A program made the position numbers and the translations under genes. Positions 23,504 to 29,485 of a stretch of 29,485 nt of DNA are shown piece after piece. Origin of the DNA: DATILL01 sp035476575. GTDB lineage: Bacteria > Actinomycetota > Actinomycetes > Mycobacteriales > JACQDL01. The stretch spans positions 1-29,485 of the forward strand of contig DATILL010000091.1 of NCBI GenBank assembly GCA_035476575.1, in the 5' to 3' direction. Below the pieces are notes generated by a model. That model was not told the origin of the DNA and ran no database searches. It saw nothing but the letters and a program-made list of their open reading frames with translations. Numbering within the stretch: position 1 is the first letter of the stretch; every line of letters begins with the position of its first letter.

Positions 23504-26285
23504 GCTGGTCCTCGACCGCTGCGCCGTCGGCACCGGTTAGGATCGCAGGCCGCAGGGTCAGCACGGTCTCGGTGGGGCCACCCACGCCAAGCAGCACGTC
23601 GGCTGCGACCGGCGGGTAGCCGGTGGCGATTACCGTGTACGCCCCCACATTGAGGTCGTCGAAGACGAACCCGCCGTTACTGCCGGTGATCACCGAGCCG
23701 ACGACGTTGCCGTCCGAGTCGACCAGCGTGGCCAGCGCCTCCGGCACCGGCGCGCCGGTGCCGGCCGAACGGACGGTGCCCACCAGCTGGGCGCGGACCG
23801 CCACCTCGAAGTCGTGGTGGACGTGGCCCTCGGCCGGCAGCGAGATGCTCTGCGCCACCGGGGAGAGGTTCGTCGAGGCCACGGTGAGCGTGTAGTCGCC
23901 CTCGGTGAGGTCGGTGAAGGTGTACCGGCCGTCCGAGCCGGTCGTAGTGGTCGCCGTCACGTCACCGTGCACGTCGGTCAGGGTCACCACGGCGCCGCCC
24001 ACGTCCTGTCCGGTACCGGGCATGTGCACGGTGCCGGTCAGGGTGGAGCCGCCGCCGGAGAGCACGACGTCGTGGCGCACTGGGATGTCCGCGACCGCGA
24101 CCAGCGCCGCTCGTGGACGATGCGTGAGCGAGGCGCAGATCACCAGGTAGGTACCTCCGGACGGCGGCCCGAGCTGGTAGTGGCCGCTGGTGTCGGAAGC
24201 GTTGCGGTCGAGCTGACGGCCGGCCAGGTCGGTCAGCGTCAGTGTCGCGCCGGCCAGTGGTGCGCCGCCGCTGCCGGACACCCGCCCGAAGATCACCGGG
24301 TCGGCCTGGTGATCGTCACCGCCGGGGCCGGTGCCCGGTCCCGGCAAGAGCCGGTCCGCGGGGTCGACCCCGCCCGCGCCGAGTGGCATGTCGGCCGTGT
24401 GACGCGCCGACTCCCCGCTCGTGGAGACGAGGACACGCGCCGGTGGCTGTCCGTTCACGGCCGGCGCGGGTGCGCCCTCGGGTGGCCGCCAGGCTTCCTG
24501 CGCCGGGTCCGGCAGCGTGTTCGGCGACGGGCGGTCCGCGTCGATCGCCTCGGCGGCGGTGGGAGCGACGGAAGCCGCGGCGCTTTCCGCGGCGAGCTCA
24601 GCGGCACGCGCGTCCAGCCCGGACTCGGTACGCAGCGGGATCTCCTTGAGGAAGAGGATGACCACGAACCCGACCGCCATGACGCAGGCGCCGACGAGGA
24701 ACACCGTCTCGATGGAGTCGGCGAAGCCAACGGCGAACGGGCGGGCCAGTCGTGGGTCGACCTGCTGAATCACCGAGGAGTCCTGCAACACCCCAGCGGT
24801 AAGGCCGCGGATGTCGCCGCTCTGGATTGCCTGCAGCACGGCCCTGTTGGCTGGGTTATCACTCACCGCCGGGTCGGCCGCCGCGGCCTGAAACTGCAGG
24901 CTCGGCACGATCGCCCGGAATGCGTTGCCGATCCGGGTGGCGACCGTGGAGAACAGGATGGAGAGGAACACCGCGGTGCCCAGCGTGCCGCCCAGCTGGC
25001 GGAAGAAGGTCGCCGACGACGAGGCCACCCCCATGTCCCTGGGCGGCACGGCGTTCTGCACGGCAAGCATGAGGGTCTGCAGGCAGCCGCCCAGACCGGC
25101 CCCGAAGGCCAGCATGTAGAGGTCGACCTCCCACAGCGGGGTGTCGGCGTTGATCCGGTAGTGCATGGCCAGCAGCGCACCGCCCATCAGCGCTGTGCCG
25201 ATCACCGGGAAGACCTTGTAGCGGCCGGTCTTGGCAATGATCTGCCCGGCGACTATCGAGGAGGCCATGATGCCGACCACCAGCGGCACGGTGAGCAGGC
25301 CGGCCTTGGTCGGCGAGGCACCCTTGACGATCTGCAGGTACAGCGGAAGTACGGCGATGCCGCCGAACAGGCCCATCCCGATGATGACGCCGGCCAACGA
25401 CGTGACGCTGAACACCGAGTTGCGGAACAGCCGCAGCGGCAGCAGCGCGTCGTCGCCGATCAGCCGTTCGGCCAGCAGGAACACGATCAGCCCCAGGCTC
25501 GCGACGATGTAGCAGGCGAGCGCCTTGTGCGAGCCCCAGCCCCACTCCCGGCCCTGCTGGGCGACGGTGAGCAGCGGGACCAGCGCCACCACGAGAGCGA
25601 GCGCTCCGGCCCAGTCGATGCGATGCTCGCGGCGGGTGTGCGGGATGTTGAGCACCCTGGCCACTACCGCAAAGGCGGCGAAGCCGATCGGGACGTTGAC
25701 CAGGAACACCCAGCGCCAGCCGGTGATGCTCAGGATCGAGTCCTGCCCGGCCAGCGCCCCGCCGATGACCGGGCCTAGCACGCTGGAGGTGCCGAACACG
25801 GCGACGAAATAGCCCTGGTAGCGGGCCCGTTCCCGGGGCGGCGCGATGTCGCCGATGATCGCCAGCGCCAGCGCGAACAGGCCACCGGCGCCGATGCCCT
25901 GGAACGCGCGGAAGGCCGTCAGCTCGTGCATCGAGTTGGAGAAGCTGCACAGCAACGACCCCAGTACGAAGACACTGATGGAGAACAGGAAGAGCGGCTT
26001 GCGCCCGTACAGGTCGCTCAGCTTGCCGTACAGCGGCGTGGAGATCGTCGCCGTGATGAGGTAGGCGGTCGTCACCCACGCCTGCAGGCTCAGCCCCTTG
26101 AGGTCGTCGGCGATGGTCCGGATCGACACCGAGACGATCGTCTGGTCCAGCGCGGCCAGGAAGAGCCCCAGCATCAGGCCGGAGAAGATCACCAGGATCT
26201 GCCGATGCGAGAGCGGGCCCGAGCCGGCACCGGCCGGGCTCTGCCGGGCCTGCGGACCCGGCACCGCGGCGGCGCTGCTGGTCAT
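23493..26285 (-). CDS. DHA2-type MFS exporter fused to C-terminal beta-sandwich repeats
   Basis: A 930-residue product. ATG 26285 is chosen because AGGGGGAC lies just upstream and the longer frame runs into the marR remnant. The first 530 residues are a 14-segment drug:H+ antiporter of the EmrB/QacA group: LFLAALDQTIVSVS in TM1, motif A YGKLSDLYGRKP, motif C SSVLGPVIGGAL and RWVFLVNVPIGF. After a low-complexity linker come three CarboxypepD_reg/CNA-B-like repeats starting near residues 662, 745 and 830, each with the G-T-V...G.A...T-L-T-D...G...F.....G-x-Y-T-V pattern. These are predicted to be soluble; their side of the membrane depends on the topology. It is second in an operon with the broken marR gene and YceI. 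It is a plausible exporter of the cluster product, but could be an unrelated drug pump. Confidence 0.9.
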   Translation of the reverse strand: MTSSAAAVPGPQARQSPAGAGSGPLSHRQILVIFSGLMLGLFLAALDQTIVSVSIRTIADDLKGLSLQAWVTTAYLITATISTPLYGKLSDLYGRKPLFLFSISVFVLGSLLCSFSNSMHELTAFRAFQGIGAGGLFALALAIIGDIAPPRERARYQGYFVAVFGTSSVLGPVIGGALAGQDSILSITGWRWVFLVNVPIGFAAFAVVARVLNIPHTRREHRIDWAGALALVVALVPLLTVAQQGREWGWGSHKALACYIVASLGLIVFLLAERLIGDDALLPLRLFRNSVFSVTSLAGVIIGMGLFGGIAVLPLYLQIVKGASPTKAGLLTVPLVVGIMASSIVAGQIIAKTGRYKVFPVIGTALMGGALLAMHYRINADTPLWEVDLYMLAFGAGLGGCLQTLMLAVQNAVPPRDMGVASSSATFFRQLGGTLGTAVFLSILFSTVATRIGNAFRAIVPSLQFQAAAADPAVSDNPANRAVLQAIQSGDIRGLTAGVLQDSSVIQQVDPRLARPFAVGFADSIETVFLVGACVMAVGFVVILFLKEIPLRTESGLDARAAELAAESAAASVAPTAAEAIDADRPSPNTLPDPAQEAWRPPEGAPAPAVNGQPPARVLVSTSGESARHTADMPLGAGGVDPADRLLPGPGTGPGGDDHQADPVIFGRVSGSGGAPLAGATLTLTDLAGRQLDRNASDTSGHYQLGPPSGGTYLVICASLTHRPRAALVAVADIPVRHDVVLSGGGSTLTGTVHMPGTGQDVGGAVVTLTDVHGDVTATTTTGSDGRYTFTDLTEGDYTLTVASTNLSPVAQSISLPAEGHVHHDFEVAVRAQLVGTVRSAGTGAPVPEALATLVDSDGNVVGSVITGSNGGFVFDDLNVGAYTVIATGYPPVAADVLLGVGGPTETVLTLRPAILTGADGAAVEDQHAQ

Positions 26286-26298
26286 GAGAGAAGTCCCC

Positions 26299-26788
26299 CT
26301 ATCGGGCCGGCGAGGCGTACCTCGCGGCAGCGTCGAGGATGTTCGGTCGGTAAGCCTCGAAGTCGGTGGTGAAGGCCCGAGCAGCGTGACGGGCCGGTTC
26401 CGGTCCGCTGGGGACCAGTGCCTGAGCATCGCGACGGTGTACAGCCGACGGGCGCATGGACTCGAACACCCGCTCTCACCCTCCCCGGTTGCCGGCTCAT
26501 CGCCGAGGGATCCGGGTGCACGGACTCGGCCAGCGCGCTGGCCCGGACCGGCCCGACGCAGGTCAGGTGGGCGAGCAGGACGTACGCCGCATGCTCCACC
26601 CCCTCGGTGCGACCAGCGGCGAAGTGCGCTCGGGTGCGCTCGATCAGCCGTACCAGTCGGAGCACCTCACGCGGGACGGCGTCGGCGACCACAACCTCAT
26701 CGACGTAAGCGGCAGCCGGCTCGCGGATGCTTCTGGCATCCCTCAGAACGCGGCTGCGATCGGACCCGGGCTCGATGCGGGTAGTCAC
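26299..26788 (-). pseudogene. MarR-family regulator, broken by frameshifts and an internal deletion
   Basis: From GTG 26788 (GGAGAGG upstream) the frame encodes a MarR N-terminal half: VPREVLRLVRLIERTRAHF, AYVLLAHLTCVGPVRASALA and SVHPDPSAMSRQ, the recognition helix. After MSRQ the expected wing is missing. The C-terminal helix continues in a second frame as YTVAMLRHWSPADRN and then in a third as FTTDFEAYRPNILDAAARYA, ending at TAG 26299-26301. About 30-35 residues covering the wing appear deleted. The MFS start follows 13 bases later, so the original operon was marR-MFS-yceI, a common arrangement. If the sequence is correct, repression by this protein is lost. Sequencing error could explain single shifts but not the missing wing. 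Confidence 0.75.
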
Positions 26789-26807
26789 CGTACCTCTCCA
26801 TATAGGT

Positions 26808-26843
26808 GGTTGCAGCATACAACCTCTTGCGGTGCAAGCTTGC
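26808..26843. promoter_or_regulatory. Clustered palindromes, probable MarR operator
   Basis: Three overlapping or adjacent inverted repeats lie 20-55 bases upstream of the marR start: GGTTG-N7-CAACC (26808-26824), CTTGC-GGT-GCAAG (26826-26838) and the perfect decamer GCAAGCTTGC (26834-26843). TTGC/GCAA half-sites with short spacers are typical of MarR operators. They cover the expected promoter of the minus-strand operon. The binding protein is inferred. Confidence 0.6.
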
Positions 26844-27095
26844 ACATCCAGGCCCCACGGGTCAACAGGAGTAACCGGATCATCGCGATGTGCGCCGGAA
26901 CGTCGGTGCCGACAGCTACCGCTGCCCAATGACCACCCAGCCGCTGGCGGCGCCACCGGGTCTGCCGGGCCACCAGCTCCAGCCGTCCGGACGTCCGGGT
27001 CGACCGGCTCAGCGACCTGGACGCCGAACGATGCGGCGGCGGCTCCCCTCCGAGTAGTCCTTCCCTCCGGGCGCCGTCAAGTACTGGGCTCGGTA
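26844..27095. other. Intergenic DNA between two minus-strand operons
   Basis: Open frames here give proline- and arginine-rich translations with no motif. The sequence directly downstream of the SDR stub (below 27096) does not continue the SDR family in any frame I read, so a deletion or rearrangement junction probably lies near 27096. Confidence 0.4.
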
Positions 27096-27197
27096 TCAGG
27101 TGTCCTGCTGACGGTAACCGGCCGCGAGCCCGGCGCCGATGGCCTGGGAGGCGCCGGTGATGAGCGCAACTTTCCGCGCGTCAGGCGCCGCGTTCAT
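27096..27197 (-). pseudogene. Truncated short-chain dehydrogenase/reductase (N-terminal stub)
   Basis: ATG 27197 overlaps the stop of the isomerase/DUF3237 gene (ATGA) and opens a 33-codon frame: MNAAPDARKVALITGASQAI followed by GAGLAAGYRQQDT and TGA. KVALITGASxxIG is the cofactor-binding start of classical SDRs (TGxxxGxG). The remaining 200 or more residues are absent. The overlap shows it was once the last gene of the operon. Confidence 0.72.
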
Positions 27198-27964
27198 CCG
27201 ACGAGGTACGTCTCGTAGATCACGCGGGCGGCCTGGCGGCCGGCGACGCTAATGAAGACGCCCTTGTTCAGCCAGTCGAGCTCTGGCGCGGCGGTCTCGA
27301 TCTGCGTGGCGGCGCGGAACGTGTACTCGCTGGGGTCAACGTGCTCACCGCGGCCCAGCCGGGCGAGGATCTCGGTGGGGCCGTGGCGCACACCACGCGA
27401 CTGGACGTAGAGCAGATCGCCGCCATTTGTCTGCAGCGTGTAGCGGATGTCGCCGAGCGCGGTGCCGTCGGGCAGGACCGTCTGCCAGTCGGCGCTGGCA
27501 CCCGGGATGAGCGTCCCACTGATCTCCGGACCGATGAAGGTTCCGCCGGTCAGCGGCACGATGCGGCGGTGACCTTGCACGATGTCGCCGAGATCGAGTG
27601 GCTCTCCCAGAGTGGCGTCGAGGCGATAGACCGGTGTCAGGCGGGGGTCGGGGAGCTGAAACAAGCTGGCCCGCGTGCTCGTCGGGTCGTTAGGGTGCGG
27701 ATCGAGCGGCGTGACAGTGATCTGCATCCAACCGCTGAGCGGCAGGGCGCCGAGGAGACCGTCGAGCTGCGCTTCGCTGTCGGCGCGGTACAGGCCGACG
27801 GCCTTCCTCTCCCCCGGCGCGACGGGCGGCTTCCAGAGCCGTACGAGATGCCCTTCGCGAGCCAGGTCGGCGGCGGCGGCGGTCTCGGCGTTCTCGCGCT
27901 GCTTGACGTCGGGCTCCGGTGTCCCCTCCGGAACGTTGAGCTCGAACTCAACCAGGAACTCCAT
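27194..27964 (-). CDS. Muconolactone-isomerase-like domain fused to DUF3237
   Basis: A 256-residue protein. Residues 1-95 match the muconolactone delta-isomerase fold (MEFLVEFELNVPEGTP, REGHLVRLWKPPV, LYRADSEAQLDGLLGALPLS), a small ferredoxin-like domain. Residues about 108-256 match DUF3237: LTPVYRLDATLGEPLDLGDI, GTFIGPEISGTLIPGASADW and VRHGPTEILARLGRGE. The start at ATG 27964 is preceded by AGGAGGAGG. It lies in a minus-strand operon with two SDR genes and a tiny protein, suggesting aromatic or ketone catabolism. The reaction of the fusion is unknown, and the isomerase activity should not be assumed from the fold alone. Confidence 0.82.
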   Translation of the reverse strand: MEFLVEFELNVPEGTPEPDVKQRENAETAAAADLAREGHLVRLWKPPVAPGERKAVGLYRADSEAQLDGLLGALPLSGWMQITVTPLDPHPNDPTSTRASLFQLPDPRLTPVYRLDATLGEPLDLGDIVQGHRRIVPLTGGTFIGPEISGTLIPGASADWQTVLPDGTALGDIRYTLQTNGGDLLYVQSRGVRHGPTEILARLGRGEHVDPSEYTFRAATQIETAAPELDWLNKGVFISVAGRQAARVIYETYLVG

Positions 27965-27976
27965 GACCCTCCTCCT

Positions 27977-28087
27977 TCACGCCGAACAGGACGCGAGATC
28001 GAACGCCATTGACATCGAGCTGACGTCCTTCTCGCGGAACAGCGGACGGATATCGCGCTCGTATCCGCCTACTTCTTGCTCCATCAT
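27977..28087 (-). CDS. Tiny conserved-looking protein, probably truncated
   Basis: A 36-residue frame with tandem start codons (ATG 28087 and 28084) right after GGAGGTC, in the gap between the SDR and the isomerase/DUF3237 genes. It contains YERDIRPLFREKDVSSMSMA followed by FDLASCSA. I recall IRPLFRxKDxxxM...FDL as the opening of small (about 60-90 residue) actinobacterial proteins of unknown function, so this copy may have lost its C-terminal half. The good ribosome site and operon spacing suggest it is still translated. Function unknown. Confidence 0.5.
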   Translation of the reverse strand: MMEQEVGGYERDIRPLFREKDVSSMSMAFDLASCSA

Positions 28088-28110
28088 GACCTCCGTTCAG
28101 TGTCGTATAT

Positions 28111-28872
28111 TCATGAGAAGACGAACTGCTGCCCACCGTCGATGTCGTACGTCGCGCCGGTGAGCGCCGTGTTGCTCATGATGTGGACGGCGAGCGCGGC
28201 GACGTCGGCGGGGCCGACGACGCGGCCGATCGGGAGCGTCGCCCGCAGCTCATTCCGACGCTCCTCGAGCCGATCTCCGAGCAACGATGCCGACAACGGG
28301 GTGTCGACGAAGCCGGCGGCGATGAGGTTGACGCGAACCGGCGCGAGCTCAAGCGCGAGGGCCGCCGTGAACGGAGGCAGCGCGGCGGTGGCGGCGGAGG
28401 CGATCCCGAGGCCGTGACCGACGCGCCGGCCGCCGGTGCCGCCCATGAGCAGCAGCGTGCCCCCAGGCCTCATCTTGCCGGCGGCGTTGCGCGCGACCTC
28501 GAGCGCCAGCACCACGTGCTCGCTGATCGCCTGGCGCACCTGGGCTGAGTCCATCTCGAGCAGGGGCCCGTAGTGCGGCCCGCCGGCCGTGACCATCACA
28601 TGGTCGATCGGTGTTGGCAGGTTCTGGAAGAACCTCTCCAGGGAAGCCGCGTCGTTGGCGTCGAAGGCCGCGGTCCGTTGCGCGCCGAGCTCTAGCGCCG
28701 CTTGCTTGAGCCGGTCGGGATTGCGGCCGGTGAGGATGACATCGGCACCCTCAGCCCGGGCGCGTCGAGCCGTCTCGAGCCCGATGCCTGCGCTGCCGCC
28801 GATCACGACGACGGTCTGTCCGACCAGGTCCGGTTCGCGCTGGGTGGAAATAGGAGTGGTTGCGCTGGTCAT
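28111..28872 (-). CDS. SDR-family oxidoreductase lacking the usual Tyr-xxx-Lys
   Basis: A 253-residue Rossmann protein. The start is ATG 28872 with GGAGGAG just upstream. The cofactor site VVVIGGSAGIG (residues 21-31) and ILTGRNPDRLK indicate NADP(H) or NAD(H) binding. VMVTAGGPHYGP stands at the NNAG position. The C-terminal part has RVNLIAAGFVDTPLSASLLG and YDIDGGQQ, all normal for SDRs. In the active-site segment, GHGLGIASAATAALPPFTAA occupies the place of YxASK, so Tyr and Lys are missing. Proteins of this subfamily are often annotated as oxidoreductases, but classical SDR catalysis looks impossible here. It precedes the tiny gene and the isomerase/DUF3237 gene in one operon. Confidence 0.85.
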   Translation of the reverse strand: MTSATTPISTQREPDLVGQTVVVIGGSAGIGLETARRARAEGADVILTGRNPDRLKQAALELGAQRTAAFDANDAASLERFFQNLPTPIDHVMVTAGGPHYGPLLEMDSAQVRQAISEHVVLALEVARNAAGKMRPGGTLLLMGGTGGRRVGHGLGIASAATAALPPFTAALALELAPVRVNLIAAGFVDTPLSASLLGDRLEERRNELRATLPIGRVVGPADVAALAVHIMSNTALTGATYDIDGGQQFVFS

Positions 28873-28953
28873 GACTCCTCCGATGGGTGGTGCCGGCGAT
28901 CGATCACGGGGTCGCCGGCGGCCATTGCGAGTAGAGATCCCACACTGTCCTCC

Positions 28954-29058
28954 TCACCCCGACAGGCTCGCCATCTGCGCGTCCATCGGTCTGACCGGCG
29001 GCCTGTCCGCGACCTCCATGCGGAGCGCCTTCAATGCCGCGTCGTAGATCCCCCGGCC
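28954..29058 (-). other. Coding-like C-terminal fragment, family unknown
   Basis: The last 34 codons of a minus-strand frame ending at TGA 28954-28956 have strongly G/C third positions and read GRGIYDAALKALRMEV then MDAQMASLSG. Upstream of them the frame loses coding character. I do not recognise the family. It may be the tail of a decayed gene between the hydrolase and the SDR. Confidence 0.25.
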
Positions 29059-29110
29059 GGTACGGCGACCCTCCGGCTCGGAGTGGACCGGCGGAACCGG
29101 ACCACGTGGT

Positions 29111-29158
29111 GGATCGGGGATTCTCCAGGATCGCTCGTACGGTGCTGCCTTGCCAGCC
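29111..29158 (-). pseudogene. Possible serine-recombinase fragment
   Basis: A 16-residue stretch reads GWQGSTVRAILENPRS. W..STVRAILENPRYTG is a well-conserved segment of the recombinase domain in actinobacterial large serine recombinases. The similarity stops on both sides, so this is at best a tiny relic. A chance match is possible at this length. Confidence 0.3.
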
Positions 29159-29249
29159 GTCGGAACGTCCAGCTGTGGGACGTCGCCGGTCCCGCTGTCC
29201 GTCCTCATCGGACACGTCCCGAGGTGTTCCCGTCCGCGTCGCACCGGCT

Positions 29250-29485
29250 TCAGGACGTGCCGCCGAAGTCGACAGCCTTGGTCTCGACCGTCCCGGCCGC
29301 CCGCCCCGGTGCCGTCTGGTAGGTCCAGCACAGGTTCGTGTGCCCGATGACCTGGCCGGGCGGCGGCGCCCCCCACGCCGTCTGGTCCTCCGTCGTGTGG
29401 GCGTCGCTGACAAGGGTCGCGTCGTACCCCCTGACGAACGCGCCGTGCAGCGTCGAGCGGATGCACGCATCAGTCTGCGCGCCGA
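29250..29485 (-). CDS. Isochorismatase-like cysteine hydrolase, C-terminal part (partial)
   Basis: The window ends inside this minus-strand gene; its stop is TGA at 29250-29252. The visible 78 residues contain AQTDACIRSTLHGAFVRGYD, where the Cys is the expected nucleophile (family motif GxxTDxCVxxT), then LVSDAHTTEDQ and GQVIGHTNLCWTY. These are characteristic of the isochorismatase/nicotinamidase superfamily, cytosolic hydrolases of amide or enol-ether substrates. The substrate cannot be told from the tail. It reads in the same direction as the SDR operon, 377 bases upstream of it, with decayed DNA between them. Confidence 0.8.
   Translation of the reverse strand, partial: GAQTDACIRSTLHGAFVRGYDATLVSDAHTTEDQTAWGAPPPGQVIGHTNLCWTYQTAPGRAAGTVETKAVDFGGTS

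Noticed and set aside
23814..25778. 654-codon plus-strand frame over the MFS gene
   Set aside because: Its translation is rich in Gly, Arg, His and Gln typical of an antisense shadow, while the minus strand encodes clear transporter motifs.
26286..26429. N-terminal extension of the MFS protein (48 extra residues)
   Set aside because: This stretch is the out-of-frame C-terminal part of the marR remnant, and a good ribosome site precedes the internal ATG at 26285.
1..29485. CRISPR arrays, tRNA or rRNA genes
   Set aside because: No regularly spaced direct repeats, cloverleaf with a CCA-type end or conserved rRNA segments were seen on either strand.

Overview
The window is high-GC DNA with actinobacterial codon use (third positions mostly G or C, many GTG starts). 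It most likely comes from a secondary-metabolite-rich actinomycete, possibly of the Pseudonocardiales, but the sequence does not fix the genus. Its centre is a compact hybrid NRPS-PKS cluster flanked by insertion-sequence and recombinase debris.

Left flank (1-2304): the 3' end of an IS3-type transposase with its terminal repeat, a frameshifted serine-recombinase remnant, a coding-like fragment of unknown family, an intact DoxX-type membrane protein, and about 600 bases without a recognisable gene.

Cluster, minus-strand arm (5619 down to 2305): acyl carrier protein, acyl-CoA dehydrogenase, FkbH-like HAD enzyme and 3-hydroxyacyl-CoA dehydrogenase. Every junction is a 4-base start/stop overlap, or has such an overlap as a possible start. 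This is the gene set that turns a glycolytic C3 unit into a hydroxymalonyl-type extender on a free-standing ACP. The O-methyltransferase of the methoxymalonyl pathway is not in the window. A decayed IS30 transposase (5721-6527) lies between this arm and the divergent plus-strand arm.

Cluster, plus-strand arm (6761-22431): two megasynthase genes and a KAS III-like gene. My domain reading is A-PCP / C-A-PCP-E / C-PCP, then KS-(decayed AT)-ACP / C-A-PCP-(atypical E), then a FabH-like protein overlapping the last NRPS codon. Features that could make it a new system are an A-less module, an AT remnant without catalytic residues next to a dedicated extender-ACP operon, an atypical terminal E domain, no thioesterase, and a KAS III with a non-canonical triad that may release the chain.

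Right flank (22685-29485, all minus strand): a broken marR gene with palindromic operator-like repeats, then a 14-TM MFS exporter fused to extracellular beta-sandwich repeats, then a YceI protein with the same kind of repeat; these form one operon and could serve export. Beyond them is a redox/catabolic-type operon: a partial isochorismatase-like hydrolase, an SDR without the usual Tyr-Lys pair, a tiny protein, a muconolactone-isomerase/DUF3237 fusion and a truncated SDR stub. All functional calls rest on reading motifs by eye; no database search was run.
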